Of a stretch of 34,828 bases of DNA, positions 15,818-24,484 are shown piece after piece. A program made the position numbers and the translations under genes. A model generated the notes under the pieces. The model saw only the letters and a list, made by a program, of their open reading frames with translations, was not told the DNA's origin and ran no database searches. The DNA comes from Alistipes sp. CHKCI003 (GTDB lineage: Bacteria; Bacteroidota; Bacteroidia; Bacteroidales; Rikenellaceae), in the NCBI RefSeq assembly GCF_900021155.1, contig NZ_FCNT01000004.1, forward strand, positions 1-34,828, read 5' to 3'. Each line of letters begins with the position of its first letter. Position 1 is the stretch's first letter.

Positions 15818-18094
15818 ATGTCTTTTCCCTACTATACCCAACTCGATGCGATGGACTGCGGGCCGACGTCTCTGCGGATCGTCGCGCAGTTCTACGGCCG
15901 GCATTACTCGCTGCAAAATCTGCGCGAGCGGTGCCACATCACGCGCGAAGGCGTCTCTCTGCTGGGGATCAGCGATGCTGCGGAGTCGATCGGTTTCCGT
16001 ACTACGGGCGTCAAGATCACGTGGCATCAACTGCGCGACGAAGCCAACCTGCCGTGCATCGTCCACTGGAACCAGCAGCATTTCGTGGTGGTCTACAGAA
16101 TCGCCCGCAAACGCGGTAAATGGTGGGTATATGTCTCCGATCCGGCATCGGGACTGCTCAAATACACCGAGGAGCAGTTTCTGAAGGCATGGATACAAAG
16201 TCGGGAACTGCCGAACCGCACGGAATCGGCCGCTCGCCCGCAGCAGGAAGTCCCTTCGCTCGCTTCCGCCGATTTCCTTGCCGGCCCGGCCAACGGCAAA
16301 GGCATCGCCCTGTTGCTGGAGCCTACGCCCCAATTCTACAAGGAAAAGGGCGACGAGGACAAGCGGCTGAAACTGGGTTATCTGCTGCAATATCTGCGGC
16401 CCTATAAAAACTACCTTGCACAGCTCGCGCTGGCGATGCTCACAGCCAGCATACTGAGCCTTATCCTGCCGTTCCTCACACAGTCGGTCGTCGACAAGGG
16501 CATCGGTACGGGCAATCTCTCGTTCGTGGTGATGATGCTCATCGCCCAAGTGGTGCTGGTGTTGGGCCAGTTGGCCAATAACCTCATCCGCTCGTGGCTG
16601 ATGCTACACATGACCACCCGGATCAGCATTTCGCTCATCTCGGACTTTTTGGCCAAGCTCATGCGTCTTCCGATCGCCTTCTTCGATTCGAAGATGGTGG
16701 GCGACATCATGCAGCGCATCGGCGACTACGACCGCATTCAGTCGTTCCTCACGGGCTCGTTGCTGAGCATGGCGATGGCCGTCGTGTCGTTCGTCATCTA
16801 CGGAGCCGTGATGGGCGGCTACGACCCGACGATTCTCGGCATCTTCCTGTTGGGCAGTGCACTCTACATCGGCTGGATCCTGCTCTTCATGAAGCGTCGC
16901 CGCAAGCTCGACTACATGCGCTTCCAAGAGGCGGCAGCCAACCAGAGCAACATCGTGCAGCTCATCAATGGTATGCAGGACATCAAACTCAACGACTGCG
17001 AAAAACAGAAACGCTGGGAATGGGAGCGCATTCAGGCGCGGCTGTTCCAAGTCTCCATCAAAGGGCTCGTTCTGGGGCAGACGCAGGAGGTGGGCGGCAC
17101 GTTCATCGACCAGACCAAGAACGTCGTCATCTCGTTCCTCGCAGCCTCGGCCGTCATCGAGGGCGATATGACCCTCGGCATGATGGTCGCCCTGCAATAC
17201 ATCATCGGTCAGCTCAACGCACCGCTGTCGCAGTTCATCCAATTCGTGCAGGCGACGCAGGATGCGAAGATCTCGCTCGAACGCCTTTCGGAAATTCAGG
17301 AGAAAGACGACGAGGAGCCGGCCGACGAAGAACGCATCCGCATGATTCCCGACAATGCCGACATCGAATTCCGGGGCGTAACGTTCCAATACGACGGCCC
17401 GCACTCGGCCAAAGCGCTCGACGACGTGTCGGTAACGATCCCGGCGGACAAGGTTACGGCCATTGTCGGGGCGAGCGGCTCGGGGAAGACCACGATGCTC
17501 AAGCTGATGCTGGGCTTCTACACGCCGACCTCGGGCGAAGTGCTGCTCCATGACCGCCGCATCGCGCAGTACAGCCCGTCGTGCTGGCGCCGGGCATGCG
17601 GTACGGTCATGCAGGAGGGATACATCTTTTCGGATACCATAGCCGGTAATATCGGCGTCTCGGACGAACGGCCCGACATGGAGCGGGTGCGCCGCGCCAC
17701 GCGCATCGCCAACATCGACACCTTCATCGACGAACTGCCCTTGGGCTACAACACGAAGATCGGTGCCGACGGACACGGACTGAGCGTCGGGCAGAAACAG
17801 AGGCTTCTGATCGCGCGGGCCGCCTACAAGGATGCGAAGTACCTCTTCTTCGACGAGGCGACCAACTCTTTGGACGCGAACAACGAACGCACGATCATGG
17901 AGCGTCTCGACCGGCTCTTCGAGAACAAGACGGTCGTGGTGGTGGCGCACCGCCTCTCGACGGTCCGCAATGCCGACAAGATCGTCGTGCTGGACCGCGG
18001 ACGCATCGTCGAACAGGGCACGCACGAGGAACTAACCGCAAAAAAAGGATATTATTACGAACTGGTGAGAAATCAGTTGGAATTGGGAAACTGA
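15818..18094 (+). CDS. C39 peptidase-containing ABC exporter (peptide processing and secretion)
   Basis: A 758-residue inner-membrane protein of the PCAT/bacteriocin-exporter class. Residues 1-~135 are a C39 cysteine peptidase with Gln8, nucleophile Cys14 (AMDCGPTSL), His88 (NQQHFVVV) and Asp108 (VSDPASG), all intact. The transmembrane domain spans ~165-460 with about six segments. The ATPase domain has Walker A GASGSGKT (551-558), signature LSVGQKQ (655-661), Walker B YLFFDEA (675-681) and the H-loop VVVAHRLST. The family cleaves leaders after GG and exports the core, matching precursors A1-A4 upstream. No HlyD-type membrane fusion partner is present in the window, so cores may be delivered to the periplasm only or the partner is elsewhere. 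Confidence 0.95.
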   Translation: MSFPYYTQLDAMDCGPTSLRIVAQFYGRHYSLQNLRERCHITREGVSLLGISDAAESIGFRTTGVKITWHQLRDEANLPCIVHWNQQHFVVVYRIARKRGKWWVYVSDPASGLLKYTEEQFLKAWIQSRELPNRTESAARPQQEVPSLASADFLAGPANGKGIALLLEPTPQFYKEKGDEDKRLKLGYLLQYLRPYKNYLAQLALAMLTASILSLILPFLTQSVVDKGIGTGNLSFVVMMLIAQVVLVLGQLANNLIRSWLMLHMTTRISISLISDFLAKLMRLPIAFFDSKMVGDIMQRIGDYDRIQSFLTGSLLSMAMAVVSFVIYGAVMGGYDPTILGIFLLGSALYIGWILLFMKRRRKLDYMRFQEAAANQSNIVQLINGMQDIKLNDCEKQKRWEWERIQARLFQVSIKGLVLGQTQEVGGTFIDQTKNVVISFLAASAVIEGDMTLGMMVALQYIIGQLNAPLSQFIQFVQATQDAKISLERLSEIQEKDDEEPADEERIRMIPDNADIEFRGVTFQYDGPHSAKALDDVSVTIPADKVTAIVGASGSGKTTMLKLMLGFYTPTSGEVLLHDRRIAQYSPSCWRRACGTVMQEGYIFSDTIAGNIGVSDERPDMERVRRATRIANIDTFIDELPLGYNTKIGADGHGLSVGQKQRLLIARAAYKDAKYLFFDEATNSLDANNERTIMERLDRLFENKTVVVVAHRLSTVRNADKIVVLDRGRIVEQGTHEELTAKKGYYYELVRNQLELGN

Positions 18095-18268
18095 ATCGCC
18101 GTTCGGAGCAGAGACAACGATACGACAAGAAACGGAATCTTTTGTCGGCGAATACTTGTCAGGGTGCCTCTCCGGAGGATAACCGACAAATACGGAATAT
18201 TCGGTTACGAAAGGCCATATGCGTAGCGGTAAGCTAAACGGTGCCTTGAGTAAGAATTCATAGTTGAC

Positions 18269-18683
18269 ATGGATGAGGGAAAAAGTATCGAAGCATTAAA
18301 TAATGTGGTGTGTCGACTCAAAGATAATCGCTTGGTCGATTCTTTTCGAATTGCGTGATTTTATGCAGATGGACATGGAAAATTGTACGCATGTTTCAAT
18401 GAGGCCGGGAAAGCCGACGGATTGCGGACCCGTAAAATAATTCCTGATAATGGGGAATCTTACATCACTGATGAGAGGCAGTACAATAATGGAACGCTGG
18501 AGGTTGTAAAAACGAGCACCCGTCGGACGGGAGAAATCGCTGCAAAAACATAGGTTTATACAAAAGATACAATTCTAAAATACGTTTCCCAGACTTCGCT
18601 ATCGAAAATTTGCAGAAGATCTTAATCCTTGGGATTTCGATTCGGGAAAGGACGAACTTTCGGGACGTTCCTCCTTTTACTGA
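18269..18683 (+). pseudogene. broken MORN/YwqK-like repeat gene
   Basis: From ATG 18269 the frame reads MDEGKSIEALNNVVCRLKDN... to one in-frame TGA at 18356, then continues in the same frame FYADGHGKLYACFNEAGKADG...YITDERQYNNGTLE to a TAG at 18551. Another frame then gives RYRKFAEDLNPWDFDSGKDE to 18683. The 'DGxGKLYACFNEAGKADG' and 'QYNNGTLE' elements resemble MORN-type repeats of YwqK-like proteins. Two interruptions make it non-functional unless the sequence is wrong. Confidence 0.5.
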
Positions 18684-19071
18684 AGGATAATAACCCATTA
18701 TTGCAATAGGACAAGCCTTGGACGACGGGTCCGTATTATACCGGTCCGCCCGGATCTGTCTTTCTTATTTTAGCATGCATATCTTATAAGTTCTGCTGTA
18801 TTTGCATAATAATCGAAGTTTTAACGATGCTGTAAATCCAATCGGAACCTCGGCATCGTCCCTGCAAAGGATATGACGATTCGATTCCGCGAACGAGGGC
18901 ATGGCATGGCAGGACGCTCCTTGCATGAGACCCTCTCTGTGCGCAGAGAGCCCGCTGTCTTTCGGCAGGTCGAGCGCTGCTGTCGGCCTCCGGCGCCGGG
19001 GGCGTCGGTCGAAAAACGGAGATGATCGGTACTTTTTCGGAAGTAATTCGTAAAAATTCTGATATTCTCGT
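18684..19071. other. gene-free stretch before the secreted small protein
   Basis: No convincing reading frame on either strand. The minus-strand frame here is composition-driven. Base composition rises from AT-rich to the GC-rich core level at about 18840. Confidence 0.45.
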
Positions 19072-19079
19072 TATCTTTG
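19072..19079 (+). promoter_or_regulatory. -7 promoter element (TATCTTTG)
   Basis: An exact TAnnTTTG match 20 bp upstream of the ATG at 19100, with no perfect TTG at the -33 position. It could drive the small secreted protein and read on into the nuo operon, because I see no strong terminator between them. Confidence 0.5.
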
Positions 19080-19099
19080 TCCGGTTATTCGAACCGGAT

Positions 19100-19477
19100 A
19101 TGCCCAGACTGTATACATACCTCGTGTTTCTTCTGTCGTTGGTCTGCCTGACGGACACCGCGTCGGCTGCCGGGATTTCGTGCGGCGGGAAGTCCGATGC
19201 GGGGGTGTCGTGCCAGCGCGGCGGGACGCTCGCCCACGGGCGGCGCGAACATGCGGAGCCTTTCGTCTGGGATTGTATCGCGGCCGAAGCTCCGGTCGGC
19301 TGCGGGCAGTTGGGCTGGGATGCGTCGAAATCGCCGGTGAGGCCGCCGGCGCTCCGCGGAGGCTGCAAACCGCACGCCTTCGACGGGCTCGGGACCCGCG
19401 GCCGCGTCCGTGCCGTCGTTTTCGGTCCCGTCTCCTCGGACTTTTACGTGGTGGCCTATCGCAAGATCGTCGTTTAG
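19100..19477 (+). CDS. small putative secreted Cys-containing protein
   Basis: A 125-residue frame starting at an ATG just downstream of a perfect -7 box, with a clear signal peptide (MPRLYTYLVFLLSLVCLTDT...ASA). The mature part has five cysteines (GISCGG, VSCQRG, VWDCIA, VGCGQL, GGCKPH) and ends with alternating hydrophobic residues (DFYVVAYRKIVV). I do not recognise the family. The signal peptide and promoter support a real gene, but the GC-rich sequence keeps other frames open as well, including a long minus-strand frame, so coding status is moderate. Confidence 0.5.
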   Translation: MPRLYTYLVFLLSLVCLTDTASAAGISCGGKSDAGVSCQRGGTLAHGRREHAEPFVWDCIAAEAPVGCGQLGWDASKSPVRPPALRGGCKPHAFDGLGTRGRVRAVVFGPVSSDFYVVAYRKIVV

Positions 19478-19570
19478 CGGTCGTTTCTGCCCCGGTGCTG
19501 CCGGGCGTGCGGCGAGCGGAGATGCGCCGCAATCGTTTTCGAAGGAGTAATCATTGTTTATCGCAGTCAT

Positions 19571-19921
19571 ATGCAGTTTACGTTGTTGGTTGTCGTGGTC
19601 ATCACGGCAATAGCGCTGGTAGCCATCGCGCTCGGCATCGGGCGGCAGGTGTCGCCGCGTTCGTTCAACGCCCAGAAGGGTGAAGCCTACGAATGCGGCA
19701 TCCCCACCCGCGGGCACTCGTGGATGCAGTTCAAGGTGGGGTATTACCTCTTTGCCATTCTGTTCCTCATGTTCGACGTGGAGACCGTCTTCCTGTTTCC
19801 GTGGGCGGTCGTGTTGCAGGAGCTGGGCGTCGCCGGACTGGTGAGCGTCTGCTTTTTCCTCGTGGTGTTGGTGCTGGGGCTGGCTTACGCATGGAAGAAA
19901 GGAGCGTTGGAATGGAAATGA
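19571..19921 (+). CDS. nuoA: NADH-quinone oxidoreductase subunit A
   Basis: A 116-residue membrane subunit of respiratory complex I with three membrane segments. The family signature [16 protein letters not shown] precedes [26 protein letters not shown], with the conserved Glu in TM2. It is first of ten tightly packed nuo genes. The stop codon overlaps the nuoB start region, pointing to translational coupling. Confidence 0.96.
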   Translation: MQFTLLVVVVITAIALVAIALGIGRQVSPRSFNAQKGEAYECGIPTRGHSWMQFKVGYYLFAILFLMFDVETVFLFPWAVVLQELGVAGLVSVCFFLVVLVLGLAYAWKKGALEWK

Positions 19922-20508
19922 AGAAACCCCGTATCAAGTCGATGAAGTACGAAGACTTCAAAGACAACGAGACCCTTGAGAAGATAGCCGCCGAGCTGAG
20001 GGCCGGCGGTGTGAACGTCGTCGTGGGATGCCTCGACGACGCGGTGGAGTGGGGGCGCAGCAATTCGCTGTGGCCGCTCACGTTCGCCACGAGCTGCTGC
20101 GGCATCGAGTTCATGGCCGTGGGCGCCGCGCGATACGACTTCGCGCGCTTCGGCTTCGAAGTTACGCGGGCCAGCCCGCGGCAGGCGGACATGATCATGG
20201 TGGCCGGCACCATCACGCACAAGATGGCGCCCGTGCTGCGCCGCCTCTACGACCAGATGGCCGATCCGAAGTACGTGGTCGCCGTGGGCGGCTGCGCCGT
20301 GTCGGGCGGCCCGTTCCGCAAGTCGTACCACGTGGTGCAGGGGGTCGATACGATCCTGCCCGTGGACGTCTACATCCCGGGATGCCCGCCGCGCCCCGAG
20401 GCGCTGCTCTACGGCATGATGCAGCTCCAGCGCAAGGTCAAGGTGGAGCGCTTCTTCGGAGGCGTGAACCGCAAGGAGCCCAAACCCGCTAAAAAAGAGA
20501 AACGATGA
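19912..20508 (+). CDS. nuoB: NADH-quinone oxidoreductase subunit B
   Basis: A 198-residue peripheral subunit that holds the N2 [4Fe-4S] cluster nearest the quinone site. Ligands are seen at Cys62-Cys63 (ATSCCGIEF), Cys128 ([10 protein letters not shown]) and Cys158 ([12 protein letters not shown]). The ATG at 19912 is preferred because GGAG lies seven bases upstream; the ATG at 19918, which overlaps the nuoA stop as ATGA, is an alternative. The C-terminal tail is lysine-rich. Confidence 0.96.
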   Translation: MEMKKPRIKSMKYEDFKDNETLEKIAAELRAGGVNVVVGCLDDAVEWGRSNSLWPLTFATSCCGIEFMAVGAARYDFARFGFEVTRASPRQADMIMVAGTITHKMAPVLRRLYDQMADPKYVVAVGGCAVSGGPFRKSYHVVQGVDTILPVDVYIPGCPPRPEALLYGMMQLQRKVKVERFFGGVNRKEPKPAKKEKR

Positions 20509-22064
20509 ACGAAATCATAACCGTCCCCGCCGCGGAGTACCGCGAGCGGATGCTCGCATTGCGCGGCGAGGGATTCGACTTTCTGGAGAGTTTCACCGGC
20601 ATGGATTGGGGCGATGCGCTCGGCGTGGTCTGCCATCTTGAGGCGACCTCGACGGGCCGCCGCATCGCCGTGAAGACCTCGACGCCGGACCGCGAACATC
20701 CCGAGCTGCCCTCGGTGTGCGACATCTGGAAGGCGGCCGAACTGAACGAGCGCGAGGCGTTCGACTTTTTCGGCATCCGCTTCGTGGGCCATCCCGACAT
20801 GCGGCGTCTCTACCTGCGCGAGGATTGGGTGGGCCACCCCCTGCGCAAGGACTACGACGCCTCGCCCGAGACGAACCCCGTGCGGATGAGCAACGAGGAG
20901 GCCGTGGATACGACGCCGACGCTTCAGCTCAACGAGGAGGGCGAGCTGGAGGAGCGCGTGAACGTGATCTTCGAAGACAACCAGTACGTAATCAACATCG
21001 GACCGCAGCACCCCGCCACGCACGGCGTGCTGCGCTTCCGCGTGGCGCTCGAAGGCGAGACCATCGAGAAGCTCGACGTCAACTGCGGCTACATCCACCG
21101 CGGCATCGAGAAGATGTGCGAAAGCCTCACCTACCCGCAGACGCTCGCCCTGACGGACCGGCTGGACTATCTCGCCGCGATGCAGAACCGCCATGCGCTC
21201 TGCATGTGCATCGAACGGGCCGCGGGAATCGAGGTGAGCGACCGCGTGCAGTATATCCGCACGATCATGGACGAGTTGCAACGCATCGACTCGCACCTGC
21301 TCTTCTTCTCGTGTCTGTGCATGGACCTCGGCGCGCTCACGGCCTTCTTCTACGGCTTCCGCGACCGCGAGAAGATCCTCGACATCTTCGAGCGGACGTG
21401 CGGCGGTCGGCTGATCCTCAACTACAACACCATCGGCGGCGTGCAGGCCGATCTGGCGCCCGACTTCGTGCGTGATGTCAAGGATTTCATCGCCTACCTC
21501 CGGCCGCAGCTCAGGGAGTACCGCGACATCTTCACCGACAACGTCATCGCCCGCCAGCGCCTCACCGGCGTGGGGGTCTTCTCGCGCGAGGATGCCATTT
21601 CGTTCGGCGCCACGGGCGCCACGGGCCGCGCTTCGGGCTGGGCGTGCGACGTGCGCAAACGCATGCCCTACGGGGTCTACGACAAGGTGGATTTCCGCGA
21701 GGTGCTCTTCACCGAGGGCGACTCGTTCGCGCGCTACATGGTCCGCATGGAGGAGATCGAGGAGTCGATGCGCATCATCGAACAGCTCATCGACCGTATC
21801 CCCGAGGGTCCCGTCCAGACCAAGACCAAGCCGGTGATCCGCATCCCCGAGGGGAGCTACTATGCGGCGGTCGAGGCGTCGCGCGGCGAGTTCGGCGTCT
21901 ACATCGAAAGCCGCGGCGACAAGTCGCCCTACCGCATGAAATTCCGCTCGACGGGCCTGCCGCTGGTGTCGGCCATCGGAACCATCGCCCGCGGGGCGAA
22001 AATCGCCGACCTGATCGCCATCGGCGGAACGCTCGACTACGTGGTGCCCGACATCGACCGCTAA
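20505..22064 (+). CDS. nuoCD: NADH-quinone oxidoreductase fused subunits C and D
   Basis: A 519-residue fusion. The NuoC part (about 1-140) contains [22 protein letters not shown] and [10 protein letters not shown] short linker leads into NuoD from about residue 155, with [15 protein letters not shown] (quinone-site His), [12 protein letters not shown], and the family ending [12 protein letters not shown]. It forms the hydrogenase-like arm module beside NuoB and NuoI. It overlaps the nuoB stop by four bases (ATGA). Fused NuoCD is usual in several lineages including Bacteroidetes. Confidence 0.95.
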   Translation: MNEIITVPAAEYRERMLALRGEGFDFLESFTGMDWGDALGVVCHLEATSTGRRIAVKTSTPDREHPELPSVCDIWKAAELNEREAFDFFGIRFVGHPDMRRLYLREDWVGHPLRKDYDASPETNPVRMSNEEAVDTTPTLQLNEEGELEERVNVIFEDNQYVINIGPQHPATHGVLRFRVALEGETIEKLDVNCGYIHRGIEKMCESLTYPQTLALTDRLDYLAAMQNRHALCMCIERAAGIEVSDRVQYIRTIMDELQRIDSHLLFFSCLCMDLGALTAFFYGFRDREKILDIFERTCGGRLILNYNTIGGVQADLAPDFVRDVKDFIAYLRPQLREYRDIFTDNVIARQRLTGVGVFSREDAISFGATGATGRASGWACDVRKRMPYGVYDKVDFREVLFTEGDSFARYMVRMEEIEESMRIIEQLIDRIPEGPVQTKTKPVIRIPEGSYYAAVEASRGEFGVYIESRGDKSPYRMKFRSTGLPLVSAIGTIARGAKIADLIAIGGTLDYVVPDIDR

Positions 22065-22082
22065 CCATTAAAGCCAAGAACT

Positions 22083-23159
22083 ATGTTTGATTTCAGTATA
22101 GTAACCCGGTGGTTCCACGAGCTGCTCGTGTCGTTCCTGCCGGTCGGCGCGGCCGTCTTCCTCGAATGCGTCCTGATCGGTCTGTTCCTGTTGTTGCTCT
22201 ATGCGCTGCTGGCCTGTGCGATGATCTTCATGGAGCGCAAGGTCTGCGCCGCCTACCAGTGCCGTCTGGGCCCCAACCGCGTGGGGCCGTGGGGCGTGTT
22301 CCAAGTTTTCGCCGACGTGTTGAAGATGCTCACCAAGGAGATCATCGAGATCCGTCATGCCGACCGTTTCCTCTACAACCTCGCGCCCTACATCGTGGTC
22401 GTGGCTTCGGTGCTGGCTTTCAGCTGCCTGCCGATCAACAAGGGCATGGAGATCCTCGATTTCCACGTGGGCGTCTTCTTTCTGATGGCCGCCTCGTCGA
22501 TCGGCGTGGTGGGCGTGCTGCTCGCAGGCTGGAGCAGCAACAACAAGTATTCGCTCATCGGCGCCATGCGCAGCGGCGCACAGATGATCAGCTACGAACT
22601 CTCGATCGGACTGTCGATCCTCACGATCGTCGTGCTGACCGATACGATGCAGTTTTCGGAAATCGTCGCCCAGCAGGCCGACTGCTGGTTCATCTTCAAG
22701 GGGCATGTCCCGGCCTGCATCGCCTTCGTGATCTATCTGATCGCCGGCAACGCCGAGACCAACCGCGGCCCGTTCGACCTCCCGGAGGCCGAGTCGGAGC
22801 TCACGGCGGGGTATCACACCGAGTACTCGGGCATGCACTTCGGCCTGTTCTATGTCGCCGAATTCGTCAACCTGTTCATCGTGGCCGGCATGGCCGCCAC
22901 GCTCTTTCTGGGCGGCTGGATGCCGCTGCACATCCCGGGACTCGACGGGTTCAACGCCGCGATGGACTGGATCCCGGGCTTCGTGTGGTTCTTCGGCAAA
23001 GCCTTCTTCGTGGTCTTCCTGCTGATGTGGATGAAGTGGACCTTCCCGCGTCTGAGGGTGGACCAGATCCTGAACCTCGAATGGAAATACCTCGTGCCCA
23101 TCGGACTGGCCAACATGCTGCTCATGGCGGTCGTCGTCGTATTCCGCTGGCATTTTTAA
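22083..23159 (+). CDS. nuoH: NADH-quinone oxidoreductase subunit H
   Basis: A 358-residue membrane subunit with about eight to nine helices that joins the arm to the proton pump and forms the quinone entry. Signatures: [50 protein letters not shown], and [24 protein letters not shown] (split here only for position: about residues 220-245). It follows nuoCD by 18 bp. Confidence 0.95.
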   Translation: MFDFSIVTRWFHELLVSFLPVGAAVFLECVLIGLFLLLLYALLACAMIFMERKVCAAYQCRLGPNRVGPWGVFQVFADVLKMLTKEIIEIRHADRFLYNLAPYIVVVASVLAFSCLPINKGMEILDFHVGVFFLMAASSIGVVGVLLAGWSSNNKYSLIGAMRSGAQMISYELSIGLSILTIVVLTDTMQFSEIVAQQADCWFIFKGHVPACIAFVIYLIAGNAETNRGPFDLPEAESELTAGYHTEYSGMHFGLFYVAEFVNLFIVAGMAATLFLGGWMPLHIPGLDGFNAAMDWIPGFVWFFGKAFFVVFLLMWMKWTFPRLRVDQILNLEWKYLVPIGLANMLLMAVVVVFRWHF

Positions 23160-23169
23160 CCGGTAAGTC

Positions 23170-23637
23170 ATGAACGGATTCAAACGTTATATCACGGATT
23201 TCTTCCGCGCCGTCGGTTCGCTGACGACGGGTCTGCGGACCACCATGCGCGAGTTCTTCACGCGCAAGAGCACGGAGTGCTACCCCGAGAACCGCGCCGA
23301 GCTCGTGCTCCCGGCCCGCTTCCGCGGGACGCTCACGATGCTCCACGACGCCGACAACCATCACCGCTGCATCGCCTGCGGGCTCTGCGAGGCGACCTGC
23401 CCCAACGGCACCATACACGTGGCGAGCCGGCAGGAGACCACGCCCGAAGGCAAGACGGTGCGCGTGCTCGACGCCTACGTGTACAACCTCGGGAGCTGCA
23501 TGTTCTGCCAGCTCTGCGTCAATGTCTGCCCGCGTCAGGCCATCGCGTTCGATCAGGAGTTCGAACACGCCGTGTTCGACAAGTCGAAGCTGGTGCTCAA
23601 ACTCAACAGGGAGGGTTCGTCCCTCGCAAAACAGTAA
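23170..23637 (+). CDS. nuoI: NADH-quinone oxidoreductase subunit I (2x[4Fe-4S] ferredoxin)
   Basis: A 155-residue subunit with two tetracysteine motifs: CIACGLCEATCPN (Cys67, 70, 73, 77) and CMFCQLCVNVCPR (Cys110, 113, 116, 120). These carry clusters N6a and N6b. In complexes lacking NuoEFG, as this operon suggests, NuoI is the likely electron entry from a ferredoxin or flavodoxin type donor; this is inference. Spacing to nuoH is 10 bp and to nuoJ 6 bp. Confidence 0.96.
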   Translation: MNGFKRYITDFFRAVGSLTTGLRTTMREFFTRKSTECYPENRAELVLPARFRGTLTMLHDADNHHRCIACGLCEATCPNGTIHVASRQETTPEGKTVRVLDAYVYNLGSCMFCQLCVNVCPRQAIAFDQEFEHAVFDKSKLVLKLNREGSSLAKQ

Positions 23638-23643
23638 GGTGCT

Positions 23644-24153
23644 ATGGACATTACCCTTCAATCACTCGTTTTTCTCTTCATGGCCGCAGTGATGGTCGTC
23701 TTCTCGATCCTCACCGTTACGACACGGCGGATTCTGCGCGCGGCGACCTACCTGCTGATCGTGCTCTTCTGCACGGCGGGCATCTACTTCCAGCTCAACT
23801 ACGCCTTTCTGGGGTCGGTGCAGCTCCTGATCTATGCCGGCGGCATCACGGTGCTCTACGTCTTCTCGATCCTGCTGACCTCGGTGCAGGGCAGCAAGGG
23901 CGACAGGCTCGGGCGGGGCAAGTTCTTCGCGGGGCTGTGCGCCACGCTCGCGGGGCTGGCGCTCTGCCTCTTCATCACGCTCAAAAACCGGTTCCTCGCA
24001 GTGGGTTCGCTTCCGGGCGAGCTGGACGTCAAGGAGATCGGCTACTCGCTGCTCAGCAGCGACAAATACGGATACGTCCTCCCCTTCGAAGCCATCAGCC
24101 TGCTGCTGCTGGCCTGCATCGTGGGCGGAATCATGATCGCACGCAAAAGATAA
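23644..24153 (+). CDS. nuoJ: NADH-quinone oxidoreductase subunit J
   Basis: A 169-residue membrane subunit with five predicted helices. The family blocks are AATYLLIVLFCTAGIYFQLN and LLIYAGGITVLYVFSILLTS, where the TM3 pi-bulge lies in known complexes. The C-terminal helix ends GGIMIARKR. It lies between nuoI and nuoK with 6-bp gaps. Confidence 0.95.
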   Translation: MDITLQSLVFLFMAAVMVVFSILTVTTRRILRAATYLLIVLFCTAGIYFQLNYAFLGSVQLLIYAGGITVLYVFSILLTSVQGSKGDRLGRGKFFAGLCATLAGLALCLFITLKNRFLAVGSLPGELDVKEIGYSLLSSDKYGYVLPFEAISLLLLACIVGGIMIARKR

Positions 24154-24159
24154 GTAGTT

Positions 24160-24471
24160 ATGGAAATCAGAATGGAATACTATCTGGTGCTGAGCACCAT
24201 CATGATGTTCGCGGGCATCTACGGATTCTTCACGCGCCGCAACCTGCTGGCGATGCTCATCTCCGTGGAGCTGATCCTCAATTCGGCCGACATCAACTTT
24301 GCCGTCTTCAACCGCTTCCTCTTCCCGGGAGAGCTCGAAGGCTTCTTCTTCGCAATGTTCGCCATCGGCATCTCGGCGGCCGAGACGGCCGTGGCGATCG
24401 CCATCATCATCAACGTCTACCGCAACATCCGCAACATTCAGGTCCGCAACCTGAAGGAGCTCAAATTCTAA
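24160..24471 (+). CDS. nuoK: NADH-quinone oxidoreductase subunit K
   Basis: A 103-residue, three-helix, MrpC-like subunit. The proton-channel glutamates are in LISVELILNSADINF and ISAAETAVAIAI. The ATG at 24160 gives MEIRMEYYLVLST; the ATG at 24172 would give the more usual NuoK length of about 99. Gaps to neighbours are 6 and 13 bp. Confidence 0.94.
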   Translation: MEIRMEYYLVLSTIMMFAGIYGFFTRRNLLAMLISVELILNSADINFAVFNRFLFPGELEGFFFAMFAIGISAAETAVAIAIIINVYRNIRNIQVRNLKELKF

Positions 24472-24484
24472 CCGCTGCGCGTCT

